Source: Vavraia culicis subsp. floridensis (Eukaryota > Microsporidia > Pleistophoridae). Taken from it: a stretch of 29,986 bases of DNA. The notes beneath the pieces were generated by a model. The model was not told where the DNA came from, ran no database searches, and saw only the letters and a list, made by a program, of their open reading frames with translations. Where the stretch lies: NCBI RefSeq assembly GCF_000192795.1, contig NW_007360650.1, positions 15,925 through 45,910 on the forward strand, read 5' to 3'. Within the stretch, counting starts at the first letter, position 1. Each line of letters starts with the position of its first letter. The position numbers were made by a program, and so were the translations under genes. Below are positions 1-9,468 of the stretch, in pieces.

Positions 1-19
1 AAAAGAAATTCTGGAAGCC

Positions 20-886
20 ATGGAGTCTTTCAGATGCTTTCTAGCCATAACTTTCCTGTGCTTGGTTTCCGCCGGAATACGATCGGAAGAGCAGCGTGAG
101 AAAGAAGTACCAGTGCAAAGCGAGTGCAATATAAATGAAAAAAATGGCAAAGAACTTTCCATTGAGACAATATTAGAGGTAATAGAGGGTCATATACGTA
201 AGAGTTTTCAAATACTATGGGATACCTATGAATTGTGTAAGTGTTTGAAGCTTTATACTGAAGACAGTACAACGGAAGAGCCCACGAATGATGTATTAGA
301 CTATTACAAGACAGCTTGGCTTACATTGGAAGCAGGTTATTTGCAGGCTCATGCTATAGGAGGTAATAAATCTGGGACAGGAGTGCTAACAAATACTCAA
401 CAAACAGTACATCCAAAGGTGATTGAGTTTAAAGCAACAATGCTGTTTTTCGAGAAACATGTATTTTACCTCCTTGGTGATCTGCGCAACATTGCCAATA
501 AACAGAAGAATGAAATAGAAGTAAATGAGATTGACTCGCTTAGGGCTGAAAGTCACAAGATGTGTCAGATGTACGATGAGTCTAATATTTTTAAATATCT
601 TGATGAAGAAAATATTGAGGAAGAATGTAAGGGATGGATTGAAGTTCTAGAAAGGATTGATGAGAAAATGAATGGACTTTCTACCGCAGAGTGTGTGAGC
701 ATATTGATGAAAATATTTTATGCATATAAGTATTTGTATTGTAGAGTGGAATTTAATTGTTCAGAACGTGGATTAGAAGAGTCGTACAAACATTCTACAA
801 ATTCTAATGTTCATCCAACCGAATATGAGACATTAACACCGAATCCTGAACCACTCGAAGAGCATACTTCTGGCACGCGGCAATGA
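20..886 (+). CDS. Secreted protein of unknown function
   Basis: An ATG-started reading frame of 288 residues. Residues 1-22 form a clear signal peptide (short polar start, hydrophobic core with FLAITFLCLVSAG, then a charged SEEQREK stretch), so the product should enter the secretory pathway. The mature part is acidic and largely helical in character, with scattered cysteines (for example CKC near residue 74) that could form disulphides, and a Ser/Thr/Pro/Glu-rich tail over the last 30 residues. No transmembrane helix follows the signal peptide and there is no ER-retention tetrapeptide, so it is probably exported to the spore wall, parasite surface or host. I recognise no family. Only 19 bases precede the ATG in this window, so its promoter is unseen. 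An AATAAA follows the stop by 13 bases. Confidence 0.75.
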   Translation: MESFRCFLAITFLCLVSAGIRSEEQREKEVPVQSECNINEKNGKELSIETILEVIEGHIRKSFQILWDTYELCKCLKLYTEDSTTEEPTNDVLDYYKTAWLTLEAGYLQAHAIGGNKSGTGVLTNTQQTVHPKVIEFKATMLFFEKHVFYLLGDLRNIANKQKNEIEVNEIDSLRAESHKMCQMYDESNIFKYLDEENIEEECKGWIEVLERIDEKMNGLSTAECVSILMKIFYAYKYLYCRVEFNCSERGLEESYKHSTNSNVHPTEYETLTPNPEPLEEHTSGTRQ

Positions 887-899
887 TCTGAGTGGATGA

Positions 900-905
900 A
901 ATAAA
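900..905 (+). terminator. Putative polyadenylation signal AATAAA
   Basis: A canonical AATAAA lies 13 bases after the stop of the secreted protein at 20-886, consistent with the very short 3' UTRs known in microsporidia. Confidence 0.4.
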
Positions 906-1317
906 ACCAAGTTAAGTACCATGTTTAGTATTCATCTATTCACACATCTATTCACCATCTCACACGTAAATACGCTCCTCCGCATCTTCACGCACCGCAG
1001 CACACAGTGCCAGGTACTATTCCGGTTGCACGCCACGTGTCCCAGCATTGTGAAGCGCTTACACCCACCAATAAGCAATTAAAGGTGATAGCAGCAATAC
1101 GATGCGAATTACACCATGGCGCACCACTTCCTTCAATTCAGCGGGAGGGCACGTGCTCAAGGGCAGCGTAACAAGGGCAGCGAAACGTACAGCAACCACG
1201 ATCGGTACAAAATACCATGTAAACAAAAAGCGCATTGTTCAGTTCAGTAAAATAAATTATTTGCAATTAATTTTATTCTACGCAACTTACAAAATATAAA
1301 TAAATCATCATACACCT
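906..1317. other. Spacer without a convincing gene
   Basis: This spacer lies between a plus-strand and a minus-strand gene that converge. A 65-residue ATG frame (1102-1299) is present but has no recognisable domain, TATA box or CCC motif, and I do not count it as a gene. Confidence 0.5.
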
Positions 1318-1521
1318 TTACTTACCAACAATAACGTTGTTTATCAAAATATGCACGAATCTAACGATGTACCCCAACACACCTAAGAACCCTATTCCTA
1401 TGACATGCTGCCTCAACAAAAGCATGTACTCATCCTTTGTAGGGAACTCACACTTTGATATGAAGTGCTTGCCACGCATCAACTCTTTTGTCAAGCGGTT
1501 CTCCTTTGTTTTCTCTGACAT
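1318..1521 (-). CDS. SSS1: Protein translocase subunit Sec61-gamma (SSS1/SecE family)
   Basis: This 67-residue protein matches the Sec61-gamma family in length and layout. An amphipathic N-terminal helix with many Lys/Arg (roughly 1-25) is followed by a short stretch with CEFPTKDEYMLLLRQHVIG, equivalent to the family's cytosolic helix (KP-x-KEF-x-x-x pattern). A single transmembrane helix (about 41-60, GIGFLGVLGYIVRFVHILIN) ends in the typical 'HI-INN-ivG' tail. With Sec61-alpha and -beta it forms the ER protein-conducting channel; this subunit clamps the two halves of the alpha subunit and is essential in yeast. The ATG is preceded immediately by a run of Cs (gcaccccc then ATG), the CCC-type start signal of microsporidian housekeeping genes. 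It is among the genes most easily missed because of its size. The symbol follows the yeast orthologue. Confidence 0.9.
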   Translation of the reverse strand: MSEKTKENRLTKELMRGKHFISKCEFPTKDEYMLLLRQHVIGIGFLGVLGYIVRFVHILINNVIVGK

Positions 1522-1526
1522 GGGGG
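1522..1526 (-). promoter_or_regulatory. CCC-type motif abutting the SSS1 start codon
   Basis: On the minus strand five Cs directly precede the ATG. CCC/GGG-like motifs immediately upstream of start codons are an established feature of microsporidian genes, tied to short 5' UTRs. Confidence 0.55.
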
Positions 1527-2171
1527 TGCAAAATTAATTTTTATTTTAAACCCGTAATTAAAGGAACTGCCACAGGATATGCGGTTCGTATGATCTACCC
1601 TTTGAAACCTGTGCCAAGACTGTCTCCCATCAGCAGGGCCCTTGCTTTACGGTGGCATATTCTGTTTCAGATGTTAAGGAGTGCTATGCCTGAATGTTGT
1701 GCTAGCAAGGAGATAAATAAAGGACTTTTACAGAAATATTAGGGTATACCAGCAACCGGTGATCCTTTGAGCACCGTGTCATGTGCACTGTGCAGTGGTA
1801 AAGGCCTAATACTACCGGTAGGTGTAAGGAAATTGAACTGTGAGTATCACCGCTCAATCCGCTGTATACATTGCATTTTCTTTGGTACGTCCTCCGCTAG
1901 CGCATCTTTTTGGTTCTGCAACATGAGAGCAGCAAGTTCATCCACAAAGAAAGGTTCTTATCCTGAACCGTTGTGAATGAAGCGATTGCTCTCAGTTACC
2001 GTCTTCTTCTCTTCAATAGCAAAACCAACATACCCTCCATTATTACATGCTACCACGTGATCATCAAAACCGCCCCAACACCCTCATCCCACACCCATCC
2101 ATTCTAAAACACCCTCAAACTTAAGTTACAAACTGTGAAACACCATAAAGGAATGAATGTTTTAAAAAGTA
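1527..2171. other. Spacer between divergent SSS1 and myosin genes
   Basis: About 650 bases contain the upstream regions of SSS1 (leftward) and the myosin (rightward). Frames at 1488-1742 and 1767-1976 start only with TTG and lack any domain. No obvious TATA box is placed close to the myosin ATG; the sequence ACACCATAAAGGAATG lies about 20-30 bases before it. Confidence 0.45.
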
Positions 2172-5100
2172 ATGAAGAGCACAACAGCAATGGTAAGAAG
2201 AAAGCATTACGAGGTATTAGATGATGAAGATGAAGGTACCGGTACAGTACTGGGTGGTGTTAGCAGTGAGGGGAGGTGTAGCAGTGAGGGCAGGTGTAGC
2301 AGTGAGGGGAGGTGTAGCAGTGAGGGCAGGTGTAGCAGTGCTATTGTTAGTACTAGCAGCTCAACTGCTAGTACTACTACTCGCACTGCTCCTGCCAACC
2401 CTGTAAATACTTCCCTTACTGACCCACCCCCCAATACACCATTACCATACCTTTCACCACTCTACAACCTTTCATCACTCCCCAAGCTATCCCTCTCTGC
2501 AATATCAACCATCCTACGCAATCGCTACACCCACAACATACCGTACACCTTAGCAAGCAACATCCTCATATCAATAAACCCCTACAAACCAACGATTCCC
2601 TTTCCACTGATAAAGAAGAACGTAACGTACGTAATAAGTGGTGAATCAGGTGCTGGTAAAACATTCCTTGCCAATGAAATCATCTCTAAGTGCTGTGATG
2701 GTGTGATCATAAGGGATGCATTCGTTGTGTTGGAGGCATTCGGCAATGCACGTACAAGCAATAACTGCAATAGCAGTAGGTTCGGAAAGATTGTACGTAT
2801 GGATGAGAGGGTGGTAATTGATGCTTTTCTGTTGGAGGAGAGCCGAGTTACGCATGGTGCGTACAACTTTCATATTTTCTATCAAATGGTGAATTATTAT
2901 GGATGGGATGTTGAGGATTGTGATTATATGAGAGAGGGAGATGATGTAGGGTGTGGTGGAGAGGAGGGATTTGGTGATGAAGAGAATAGGAATGAGAGTA
3001 GGAATGAGAGTAGGAATGAGAATAGGAATGAGAGTAGGAATGAGAATAGGAATGAGAATAGGAATGAGAATAGGAATGAGAGTAGGAATGAGAGTAAGTG
3101 TGCGGTAAGCGAAGAGCATCCATACCGTGTGGAAGAAAAAAATGGTGTGTATGGTGCTAAGCATAGCATGAACAGCACATTCTCATCGTACCACACCTTC
3201 ACAGCAACTCTCAACGCAATCACCACTCTTTCACTCTCCTTGCCAGCCATAAAATCAATCCTGTACAACATCATACAGCTCGGCAAGCTGCACACACCCT
3301 CTCAACACTCCCTCATATCAAAACTTTCATCATCCCTAAAAACGGACATATCGGACCTGTTCACCAAGAAATTGCGCATAAAAGACGAAATAATCGTATC
3401 ACCTCTAGAACATGCACAGTTCAGGAAGAAGAGGGACAGATTGGCACGTACACTGTACAAGGACCTGTTCTACGATATTGTGAACAGGATCAATGAGGGA
3501 CTGCGAGGTGTTAGGGTGTTCAACTCGTGTAGTGTTATCGATATCTTTGGTTTTGAGTGTGTGGACAGGAATGGCTATGAGCAGTTCTTGATCAACTATG
3601 CTAATGAAAAAATGCAGAAGTGCTATCTTAGGGAGCTGGTCGTGGAGCGGGAGAAGGAGTATTTGAGGGAGGGTATAATACGTGATGACCGGTGTGGCGG
3701 TGTGTATACCGGCGGTACCTCCTTTCATGCACGTGATCAAAACGGCAAGGACCACACAAACGCATCTAAGAGCCACGCACATGCGATCAACGCATACCAC
3801 CCGCACCTACAAACACCCTTGACATTGAACAGCAACATCCTGCACCTCATAGAAAACAGAACAGGCATCATCAACATAATAAAAGACGAGTCAAAGCTTA
3901 AAACGGATCTCATCACCAAAATAAAGCAGTTCAACAACACGCCCATCATAAAGACAGATAATGAACGGCTTACACTGGTGCACAGCATAGGAGAGGTAAC
4001 GTATGATGTGAGTGAATTTGTAAGGAAGAACAACTTTGATTTGGTGGACAGCTACAGAAGAGAGGTAGACAGGATGGTTGATGAGATTGTTAATCCTGTG
4101 TTTGTTAGGTGTATAAAGCCTAACAGGAGCAACGATGGGTGGAGTGGTAGCAGTTTGATGGACAGCAGTGATGATTTGAGTTGTAGTGATGGGTTGGATG
4201 GTGGGCATGCTGATGCAATGAATGGAAATGGCACTGCAATGAATGGAAATGGCGATGCAATGAATGGAAATGGCACTGCAATGAATGGAAATGGCGATGC
4301 AATGAATGGAAATGGCACTGCAATGAATGGAAATGGCGATGCAATGAATGTAAATGGCACTGCAATGAATGGAAATGGCGCTGCAATGAATGGAAATGGC
4401 GATGCAATGAATGGAAATGGCACTGCAATCGATGCTCATACCGATACTTCCCGTACCGGTACACATACTACCCGGTCCACCACCGGTACATCAACTAATA
4501 CCGGTACTACTGCACCTAACAGCATAAAATACGATAAGAAGTACATAAAAGCACAGCTGCTCATCAGCGGCATCCTAAATATTCTTCGTATGTCCACATA
4601 CGAAAAGAAACTGCCGCTCCAATTCTTCAATTCCCTTCAGTGCTCGCTTTGCAACTTCACGTTAAACATAAAATGCATGAAGGGAAAGAACTACGTATAC
4701 ATGGATGAGAGAGAATACGTAAGGATGAACCACATGATTGAACGGATGAAGTGCAGTGTGCGGAACAGGGTGCATGTTATGGTACGGTACGTGCTTTCGA
4801 AGAGGAAGCAGGCTCGTGCTAATGAAGATTTGCAGATGAGGAGTGCACAGGTAGATGAAGAATGGGTTGATGACCGTGTCGGGATAGAACAGAGCGTGCG
4901 TACGATGGTGATAGACTATCACACACTCAACCGCTCGCCGATACGTGGCATGCCGTGCAAGGCACCATGTGTCATCTCATCATGCAAAACGTGTGCTGTG
5001 CTAAAGACCAAGTACGAAATACAATCGAAGTCCTTGCGTGCCAAGAATGCGCTTTCTGAGGAGAATAAGAAGATGAAGAAGAGGGTAGAGGAGCTGGAAA

Positions 5101-6728
5101 GAAAGATAAAGGAACTGGAGAGAGGCATACGGGACAACGAGAGAGTGAAGAGAAGTGTTCTGAGAATGGATGAGGGTAAAGAAACAGAGAATGTGAATCG
5201 GGTGTATGTGAGTGTAAGTAAGGTGAGGAGTGTTGACGGGTCCGAGAGGAGCTGTGAGTGTGAGGAGTACGACTGTGAGGGTGGTAGAACTGATGTGCAA
5301 GGGTGTGATGTGAAAGCGTTGGATCGTACCGTGGAGGAGATAGAAGAGAAAAATGGGATGAGTAGGAGCAGCCGGCTCAGTGAGGTAATGGAGGACATGA
5401 GCGTGAGCAGGGGTAGTGAGAAAACGAAAGATCGTAAGAACGATGGCAGGACGAGCAGTTCTGATGATACTGCAACGAGCGATGAAATAGCACGTGATAA
5501 CGATGCAGCCGTCGGAGATGACACGATAAACCTGCTCTGTCCATCCCTTGCCAAAAAGATTTACAACCTGTCACTGCTCATTCAATTGCACATACAATCA
5601 ATTCTTTTTGGCACTTCAGCACCCACAACTCGGCTGCACGCCCTTTCACTCGGCAATCTTTCGTTTATATACGTGCACAAGACGGGTATAAGCGACATTT
5701 ACTTCTACAATGAGATAAAACGGCGTGTACTGATGTACGAGGACAATGTACGTGTGATAGGATACGTGTTAAGCAACATCATGGAGTACAACAGTTTCTT
5801 GTGCGGAATGGTTGAGGATGTTGGCGATGAAAATGTGTGTAATTTGGCGTACAGTACTCGATATGGTGGTGATAACGAGGTATGCACAGTCAATCTACGT
5901 GATTTGATCTGCACGGATGAGGGAGCGAGGAACGGTGCGGGTGGTTTATCTGGTAATGAAGATTTGGCCTTGTCTAACGATGCTGGTAATAATAAGGGCA
6001 TGATTGATAATAGCAGCGGTAGGGCTGGTAGTGACAGGCCAGGTAGCCCTCACAACAATGCCACCAACAAAACAGTCCATAATACCAGTGACAGGTCATT
6101 CAAGCACACCGTGATCACCAACAATCTCAATTTCATGCTTTCACTCCAATTCTCAATCACCAATCACTTCATAAACCTTATCATCTTCGAGCTCAAACAG
6201 AACATAAATATTTTCAAGAACAGCTTCCTGTTCAGGCGCAACAAAATCAAAGACCTGACACATACCCTGAGAAGATTCCACAACCTGATGATACGCCTGC
6301 ACTTCCCATCAACAACCCAGTACAACATAATGAACCATCTGCTGCAGTACATAAACACGGAAGTGTTCAACAGGCTACTTACAAACGTACAAGAATATGA
6401 TAAGGTGAAGCAGTTGCTACGATCCCTTTTATCGGTGCTTGGCGAGGTAGATTACATAGATGGAATGTTCAATCTAAAGCATCTGGAGGAGAGTGTAGTG
6501 CTGTTGGAGAGTGGCAGCAGTGCACGGTGCTTTGCGCTTAGTTCACGGCAAATTAACCACCTGATCGCTGCTTACTATAAGAGTGGGGTTGAGATGGAGG
6601 ACAGCGTGAAATTGAAGCTTTGTGGATTTGTTATGGGCAGAATGGCACGTGCCAGAGCGGTGTACTGTGTAGGTGATGGCATTGATAGGAAGGTCATTGA
6701 TGAAATATTCAAGGATGTTATCAAATGA
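2172..6728 (+). CDS. Class V-like myosin heavy chain with DIL-type tail and repeat insertions
   Basis: This 1518-residue actin motor shows the P-loop GESGAGKT (157-164), switch I NNCNSSRFGK (197-206), switch II DIFGFE (457-462), and FVRCIKPN (644-651), followed by a QLLISG..RMSTYEKK SH helix and a converter. One degenerate IQ-like light-chain site (around VRYVLSKRKQAR) and a short coiled coil (about 955-1000) lead to a C-terminal region (about 1117-1510) with the DIL features of class V cargo-binding tails: YINTEVFNRLL and, near the end, SSRQINHLIAAYY. It should carry vesicles or organelles along actin. Oddities are no N-terminal SH3-like domain, three low-complexity repeat blocks (31-54, 273-308, 682-751), and only about 40 residues between the HSIGEVTYDV strand and RCIKPN, so loop 2 and its surroundings are essentially absent. 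The first ATG is used; a second in-frame Met at residue 7 is possible. An AATAAA follows the stop. Confidence 0.9.
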   Translation: MKSTTAMVRRKHYEVLDDEDEGTGTVLGGVSSEGRCSSEGRCSSEGRCSSEGRCSSAIVSTSSSTASTTTRTAPANPVNTSLTDPPPNTPLPYLSPLYNLSSLPKLSLSAISTILRNRYTHNIPYTLASNILISINPYKPTIPFPLIKKNVTYVISGESGAGKTFLANEIISKCCDGVIIRDAFVVLEAFGNARTSNNCNSSRFGKIVRMDERVVIDAFLLEESRVTHGAYNFHIFYQMVNYYGWDVEDCDYMREGDDVGCGGEEGFGDEENRNESRNESRNENRNESRNENRNENRNENRNESRNESKCAVSEEHPYRVEEKNGVYGAKHSMNSTFSSYHTFTATLNAITTLSLSLPAIKSILYNIIQLGKLHTPSQHSLISKLSSSLKTDISDLFTKKLRIKDEIIVSPLEHAQFRKKRDRLARTLYKDLFYDIVNRINEGLRGVRVFNSCSVIDIFGFECVDRNGYEQFLINYANEKMQKCYLRELVVEREKEYLREGIIRDDRCGGVYTGGTSFHARDQNGKDHTNASKSHAHAINAYHPHLQTPLTLNSNILHLIENRTGIINIIKDESKLKTDLITKIKQFNNTPIIKTDNERLTLVHSIGEVTYDVSEFVRKNNFDLVDSYRREVDRMVDEIVNPVFVRCIKPNRSNDGWSGSSLMDSSDDLSCSDGLDGGHADAMNGNGTAMNGNGDAMNGNGTAMNGNGDAMNGNGTAMNGNGDAMNVNGTAMNGNGAAMNGNGDAMNGNGTAIDAHTDTSRTGTHTTRSTTGTSTNTGTTAPNSIKYDKKYIKAQLLISGILNILRMSTYEKKLPLQFFNSLQCSLCNFTLNIKCMKGKNYVYMDEREYVRMNHMIERMKCSVRNRVHVMVRYVLSKRKQARANEDLQMRSAQVDEEWVDDRVGIEQSVRTMVIDYHTLNRSPIRGMPCKAPCVISSCKTCAVLKTKYEIQSKSLRAKNALSEENKKMKKRVEELERKIKELERGIRDNERVKRSVLRMDEGKETENVNRVYVSVSKVRSVDGSERSCECEEYDCEGGRTDVQGCDVKALDRTVEEIEEKNGMSRSSRLSEVMEDMSVSRGSEKTKDRKNDGRTSSSDDTATSDEIARDNDAAVGDDTINLLCPSLAKKIYNLSLLIQLHIQSILFGTSAPTTRLHALSLGNLSFIYVHKTGISDIYFYNEIKRRVLMYEDNVRVIGYVLSNIMEYNSFLCGMVEDVGDENVCNLAYSTRYGGDNEVCTVNLRDLICTDEGARNGAGGLSGNEDLALSNDAGNNKGMIDNSSGRAGSDRPGSPHNNATNKTVHNTSDRSFKHTVITNNLNFMLSLQFSITNHFINLIIFELKQNINIFKNSFLFRRNKIKDLTHTLRRFHNLMIRLHFPSTTQYNIMNHLLQYINTEVFNRLLTNVQEYDKVKQLLRSLLSVLGEVDYIDGMFNLKHLEESVVLLESGSSARCFALSSRQINHLIAAYYKSGVEMEDSVKLKLCGFVMGRMARARAVYCVGDGIDRKVIDEIFKDVIK
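2262..2333 (+). repeat. In-frame 18-bp tandem repeat (SSEGRC x4) in the myosin N-terminus
   Basis: Four copies of an 18-bp unit alternate between gaggggaggtgt and gagggcaggtgt versions, with a fifth partial copy. They encode SSEGRC repeats ahead of the motor core. The alternation suggests duplication of a 36-bp dimer. Confidence 0.9.
2988..3095 (+). repeat. In-frame 12-bp tandem repeat (RNE[SN] x9) in the myosin motor
   Basis: Nine copies of aggaatgagaat/aggaatgagagt encode a highly charged Arg-Asn-Glu-Ser/Asn run at residues 273-308. It sits between switch I and switch II, in an upper-50K surface loop. Confidence 0.92.
4215..4424 (+). repeat. In-frame 21-bp tandem repeat (AMNGNGT/D x10) in the myosin motor
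   Basis: Ten copies of gcaatgaatggaaatggc plus act or gat encode MNGNG-based heptapeptides at residues 682-751. Copies alternate T and D versions, so a 42-bp dimer was probably amplified. The block lies between the RCIKPN strand and the SH helix, where myosins normally have only a short connector. Confidence 0.95.
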
Positions 6729-6780
6729 ATATGCAAGGCTATACGGAGCATCGTACTTTCATTGGTGATACTTTATGTTC

Positions 6781-6786
6781 AATAAA
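6781..6786 (+). terminator. Putative polyadenylation signal AATAAA of the myosin gene
   Basis: A canonical AATAAA lies 52 bases after the myosin stop codon on the same strand. Confidence 0.4.
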
Positions 6787-7168
6787 ACCAAACGTATTTA
6801 TCCTCGTTTGACCGTCTCGCAGGTAATTCGTTGTGGTAACTTCTTCTGCTCGTAGCAGTACCGCACACATGAACTGAAACCGTTTGTTGTACCAGCATTT
6901 AAAATATTAAGTTGGTGTGGTGTTACCGCTATGTACAGATCGCTTTTTGGACACCTCTGCAAGAAATCCTTGCAGTTACCACGTCTATTTTTGCATACGA
7001 TCGCTTTCATAGCACCACCCAATCGCGGCATGTCCAGTGTTTTGCTGTAATACTTCCATTTTACGGACCAAAGACTGACAAACCGTAACACGTGCTATTC
7101 CGGTTACAACACACCGTGGTAAGTGCTAGTGTACCGTGAGAGAATGTTCAAGATGAACAAGAAGTGCC

Positions 7169-7195
7169 ATTAATTAATTAATTAATTAATTAATT
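7169..7195. repeat. TTAA tetranucleotide microsatellite
   Basis: About 27 bases of uninterrupted TTAA repeats in non-coding sequence. Confidence 0.9.
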
Positions 7196-8549
7196 GCTCC
7201 TTTCATGGAAGGCTCTATTCACGGATAAAAGAGTAAAACAAATCAATTCTTCCCTAATTATCAGCACGCCGTTACTCGAATAGTTTTGAGGTGCAGCTAC
7301 AATCTGCATATTACCGATTCTGCTTCGGATTAACACTTAAACCCTGTTAACTCGTATTTACACCGCGTGCTGTATTGGTATACGAGTAGGAAACGTGGTA
7401 ACACCAAACCACGTTACATATTTTTAGCGCGTATTGGACCAAACCAACGTATTCAACTAAATCTTCCATCATTAACACGCAAGCCATCCTCTGCTATTAA
7501 TATTTTCATTCCTATGCATTTGATAATTCTTTTTCCGCTTATATACTTTTAACACGTTAGTTGCATAAAGTGATAAGAATAAGATCTGCATAACTTAATG
7601 CAATGCATTCTTGCATGTGATTTGAAGGAAAAATATGGTAAATTGCCATTAAAAGTTTTTCTTTTCACGTGGAAAGAATCGAGCTGTAAAATGGTATTTG
7701 AATGGACGAGTGCGGAAATGCTCCTGTGAGGGGAGGACCAAGGGCATAAAACAGAACGATTGATGGATCTACACCGTATGATTGTTCTATAGGGTTAATG
7801 TTAAGGGTTGTGTCCGCTAGGATGGTACGGGTGTAGAATGGCAAGGTTAGTACGATTTTATCTTAAAACGGTAATTTGACCTATGAATGGGGTTATCATC
7901 CTGCCCTAGGCATGCACCGTGCACCCTTGCCTAAGGCATGCACCGTGCACCGCACCACCGTCATTATGACCAAATTACCGTTTCATACGACACAACTTCA
8001 TTTTTACACGCACTCCCTTTCTAAGACACGTGCCGTGGCATCAGGCTTGCACGCATGAACGGTCTCATCAAAAATTTTGATAACTGTGCGGTGATGCTGC
8101 TCACGTGTTGTTCCGGTGCAGTGAAATGAGGATTGGTCATTTTATGCGCACGTATCAACGCGATTTACCGCTGCAATTGTTGATCATGCCTGTCATTGCG
8201 ATAAATAAGTGATTTGGATGAAGAAAGCCGTTTGTGCTGGTCTACCGGACATGCTCCTCGCTGTGCCAACTCGTTATTTACACCACGCACCAGTGCAACC
8301 TTTGTTTACGGGGCCTTGTACCAGAGCGCCGTGTTATTCGCTTGCCATCGCATTTATCACCGTTTTGTTTACGATCATCCACGGTGATGCACAATTAATT
8401 TGCTCCGCTTTCTTTTAGCCTGTTTTACACCAATGCATAGACCAATAAGCTTATTCTTGCATGCCAAACCTTAACCTTATCTATTTATGCAGGTGGTATT
8501 CTCCTGATCCGCCCATCAACCGCGGTATTTGTATTCCACTAAAATTTTA

Positions 8550-8556
8550 CCCTACC
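8550..8556 (+). promoter_or_regulatory. CCC-type motif before the Yop1 start codon
   Basis: The sequence ACCCTACC ends five bases before the ATG at 8562. It fits the microsporidian CCC start-site motif and helps choose this start. Confidence 0.45.
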
Positions 8557-8561
8557 TAAAA

Positions 8562-9068
8562 ATGGATCAGCTGACACAACTCGCATCAAACTTCCCCGTG
8601 CTGCGCAAGCTCCAGCAAAAGACCAACAACAAAGTAAAACAGGAGCACATTCTGCTCATCGTCATTGCGCTGTCCATCATCACCATAGTATTCCTGCCGG
8701 TGGCATCGCTGGTAAGCAACGTGCTGTGCGTCGTTATACCGTTCCAGCGCACTGTGCGCCTGCTCATCGCCAACAAGCCGCCCACGCTTGATCTCGTCGT
8801 GTTTTGGATGACGTTCGGTCTTCTGTGCGTTGTGGACAGTGCGCTGATTGTTACGCGCATTGTTCCGTTCTACTACATTTTTAAGATGGTGGCGATGAAT
8901 GCCATTGTTTTGGATGGCAGGGTTAGCCGGTTCCTTGTGGATGGCTACAAAAGGATGGGCTTTTTGGTTGAGGAGGACGTTGGGAAGAGAGCGAAGGAAG
9001 CGGTGGAGGTGCTGAAGGAGAAGAGCAAGCACCTTAAGGGAGAGCTGGATGAGATGAAGGACAAGTAA
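8562..9068 (+). CDS. YOP1: Yop1/REEP (TB2/DP1/HVA22) membrane-shaping protein
   Basis: A 168-residue protein of the TB2/DP1/HVA22 family, which inserts as hydrophobic hairpins into ER tubules and curves the membrane. The first hydrophobic block is at about 30-58, ending in NVLCVVIPFQRTVRLL, equivalent to the family's conserved 'YP.y.s.ka' region. A second double-length block (about 76-116) contains VVFWMTFGLLCVVDSAL and VPFYYIFKMVAM, matching the 'YW.vfg...E......iPfYy.lK' signature. A charged amphipathic helix makes up the last 40 residues, as in yeast Yop1. The start was moved to the ATG at 8562, because upstream in-frame codons are non-ATG and the CCC motif lies just before it. It converges with uL22. 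The symbol follows the yeast name; I cannot tell Yop1 from REEP subclasses here. Confidence 0.85.
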   Translation: MDQLTQLASNFPVLRKLQQKTNNKVKQEHILLIVIALSIITIVFLPVASLVSNVLCVVIPFQRTVRLLIANKPPTLDLVVFWMTFGLLCVVDSALIVTRIVPFYYIFKMVAMNAIVLDGRVSRFLVDGYKRMGFLVEEDVGKRAKEAVEVLKEKSKHLKGELDEMKDK

Positions 9069-9468
9069 AGAGGGTGTTTTAAAGTTTTTTGCGCGGCTGT
9101 TCAAATATTTATGGTTCTGTTATGCGCATAATTAATTTATAGCCTTTGGTTCAGCGTTGTGTTCGATGAGGGACGTTTTCAAAAAGGGCAAGGATTTTGC
9201 TTTGTGGCAGGGCATTCGTGCTGAGGTATTTTGCTGTTTAGGGATGAGTAAGCACCTGAGCGGTATTTTTTTATTTTGGGATGAGCAAGCACCTGAGCGG
9301 TATTTTGCTGTTTAGGGATGAGCAGCTGCTCAACACGCATTGATGCACTTTATCGTTAAAATACGCTTTCATGTACGATTACTCGGTGATGCCCTGAATC
9401 TCTCGCTCTCTACTTATGCATTGCATGTTACGCATAAAAATTTAAAAAATAAAAAGGACCACATTTAA
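9069..9468. other. Convergent spacer between Yop1 and uL22
   Basis: About 400 bases of 3' flanks from two converging genes. The only structure seen is the direct repeat at 9222-9323. I see no gene. Confidence 0.6.
9222..9323. repeat. Direct repeat, 37-bp period, about 2.7 copies
   Basis: Two nearly identical 29-base blocks (9241-9269 and 9278-9306, sharing AGCACCTGAGCGGTATTTT) are flanked by a third, partial copy that shares TATTTTGCTGTTTAGGGATG on both sides. Confidence 0.85.

Larger units (their letters stand above)
6729..8561. other. Long spacer with no convincing gene
   Basis: An AATAAA at 6781-6786 probably ends the myosin transcript. The rest is AT-rich with a TTAA microsatellite (7169-7195) and a direct repeat of a 20-odd-base block containing GCATGC and GTGCAC palindromes (7904-7925 and 7929-7951). 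Two weak candidates exist: a minus-strand 77-codon frame starting at ATG 7031 with five cysteines (6798-7031), and a plus-strand 66-codon frame from ATG 8218 to 8418 with a hydrophobic C-terminus. Neither has a recognisable domain, a TATA box or a CCC motif near its start. Confidence 0.5.

Noticed and set aside
1102..1299. 65-residue ATG-started frame between the secreted protein and SSS1
   Set aside because: No domain, no TATA or CCC signal, and random-looking basic composition.
2646..3164. Long minus-strand frames opposite the myosin, ANTH-like and coiled-coil gene repeats
   Set aside because: These low-complexity frames (for example LIPILIP- or LLSTLLST-type runs) are by-products of triplet-multiple repeats on the other strand.
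4215..4424. Short regular repeats considered as CRISPR
   Set aside because: Units are directly adjacent without spacers and lie in frame within a eukaryotic myosin gene; the same holds for the arrays at 2988, 21403 and 26437.
6798..7091. Minus-strand frame with five cysteines downstream of the myosin
   Set aside because: The full frame has only a GTG start and the ATG version (7031) is 77 residues without a recognisable domain or promoter; mentioned only in the spacer entry.
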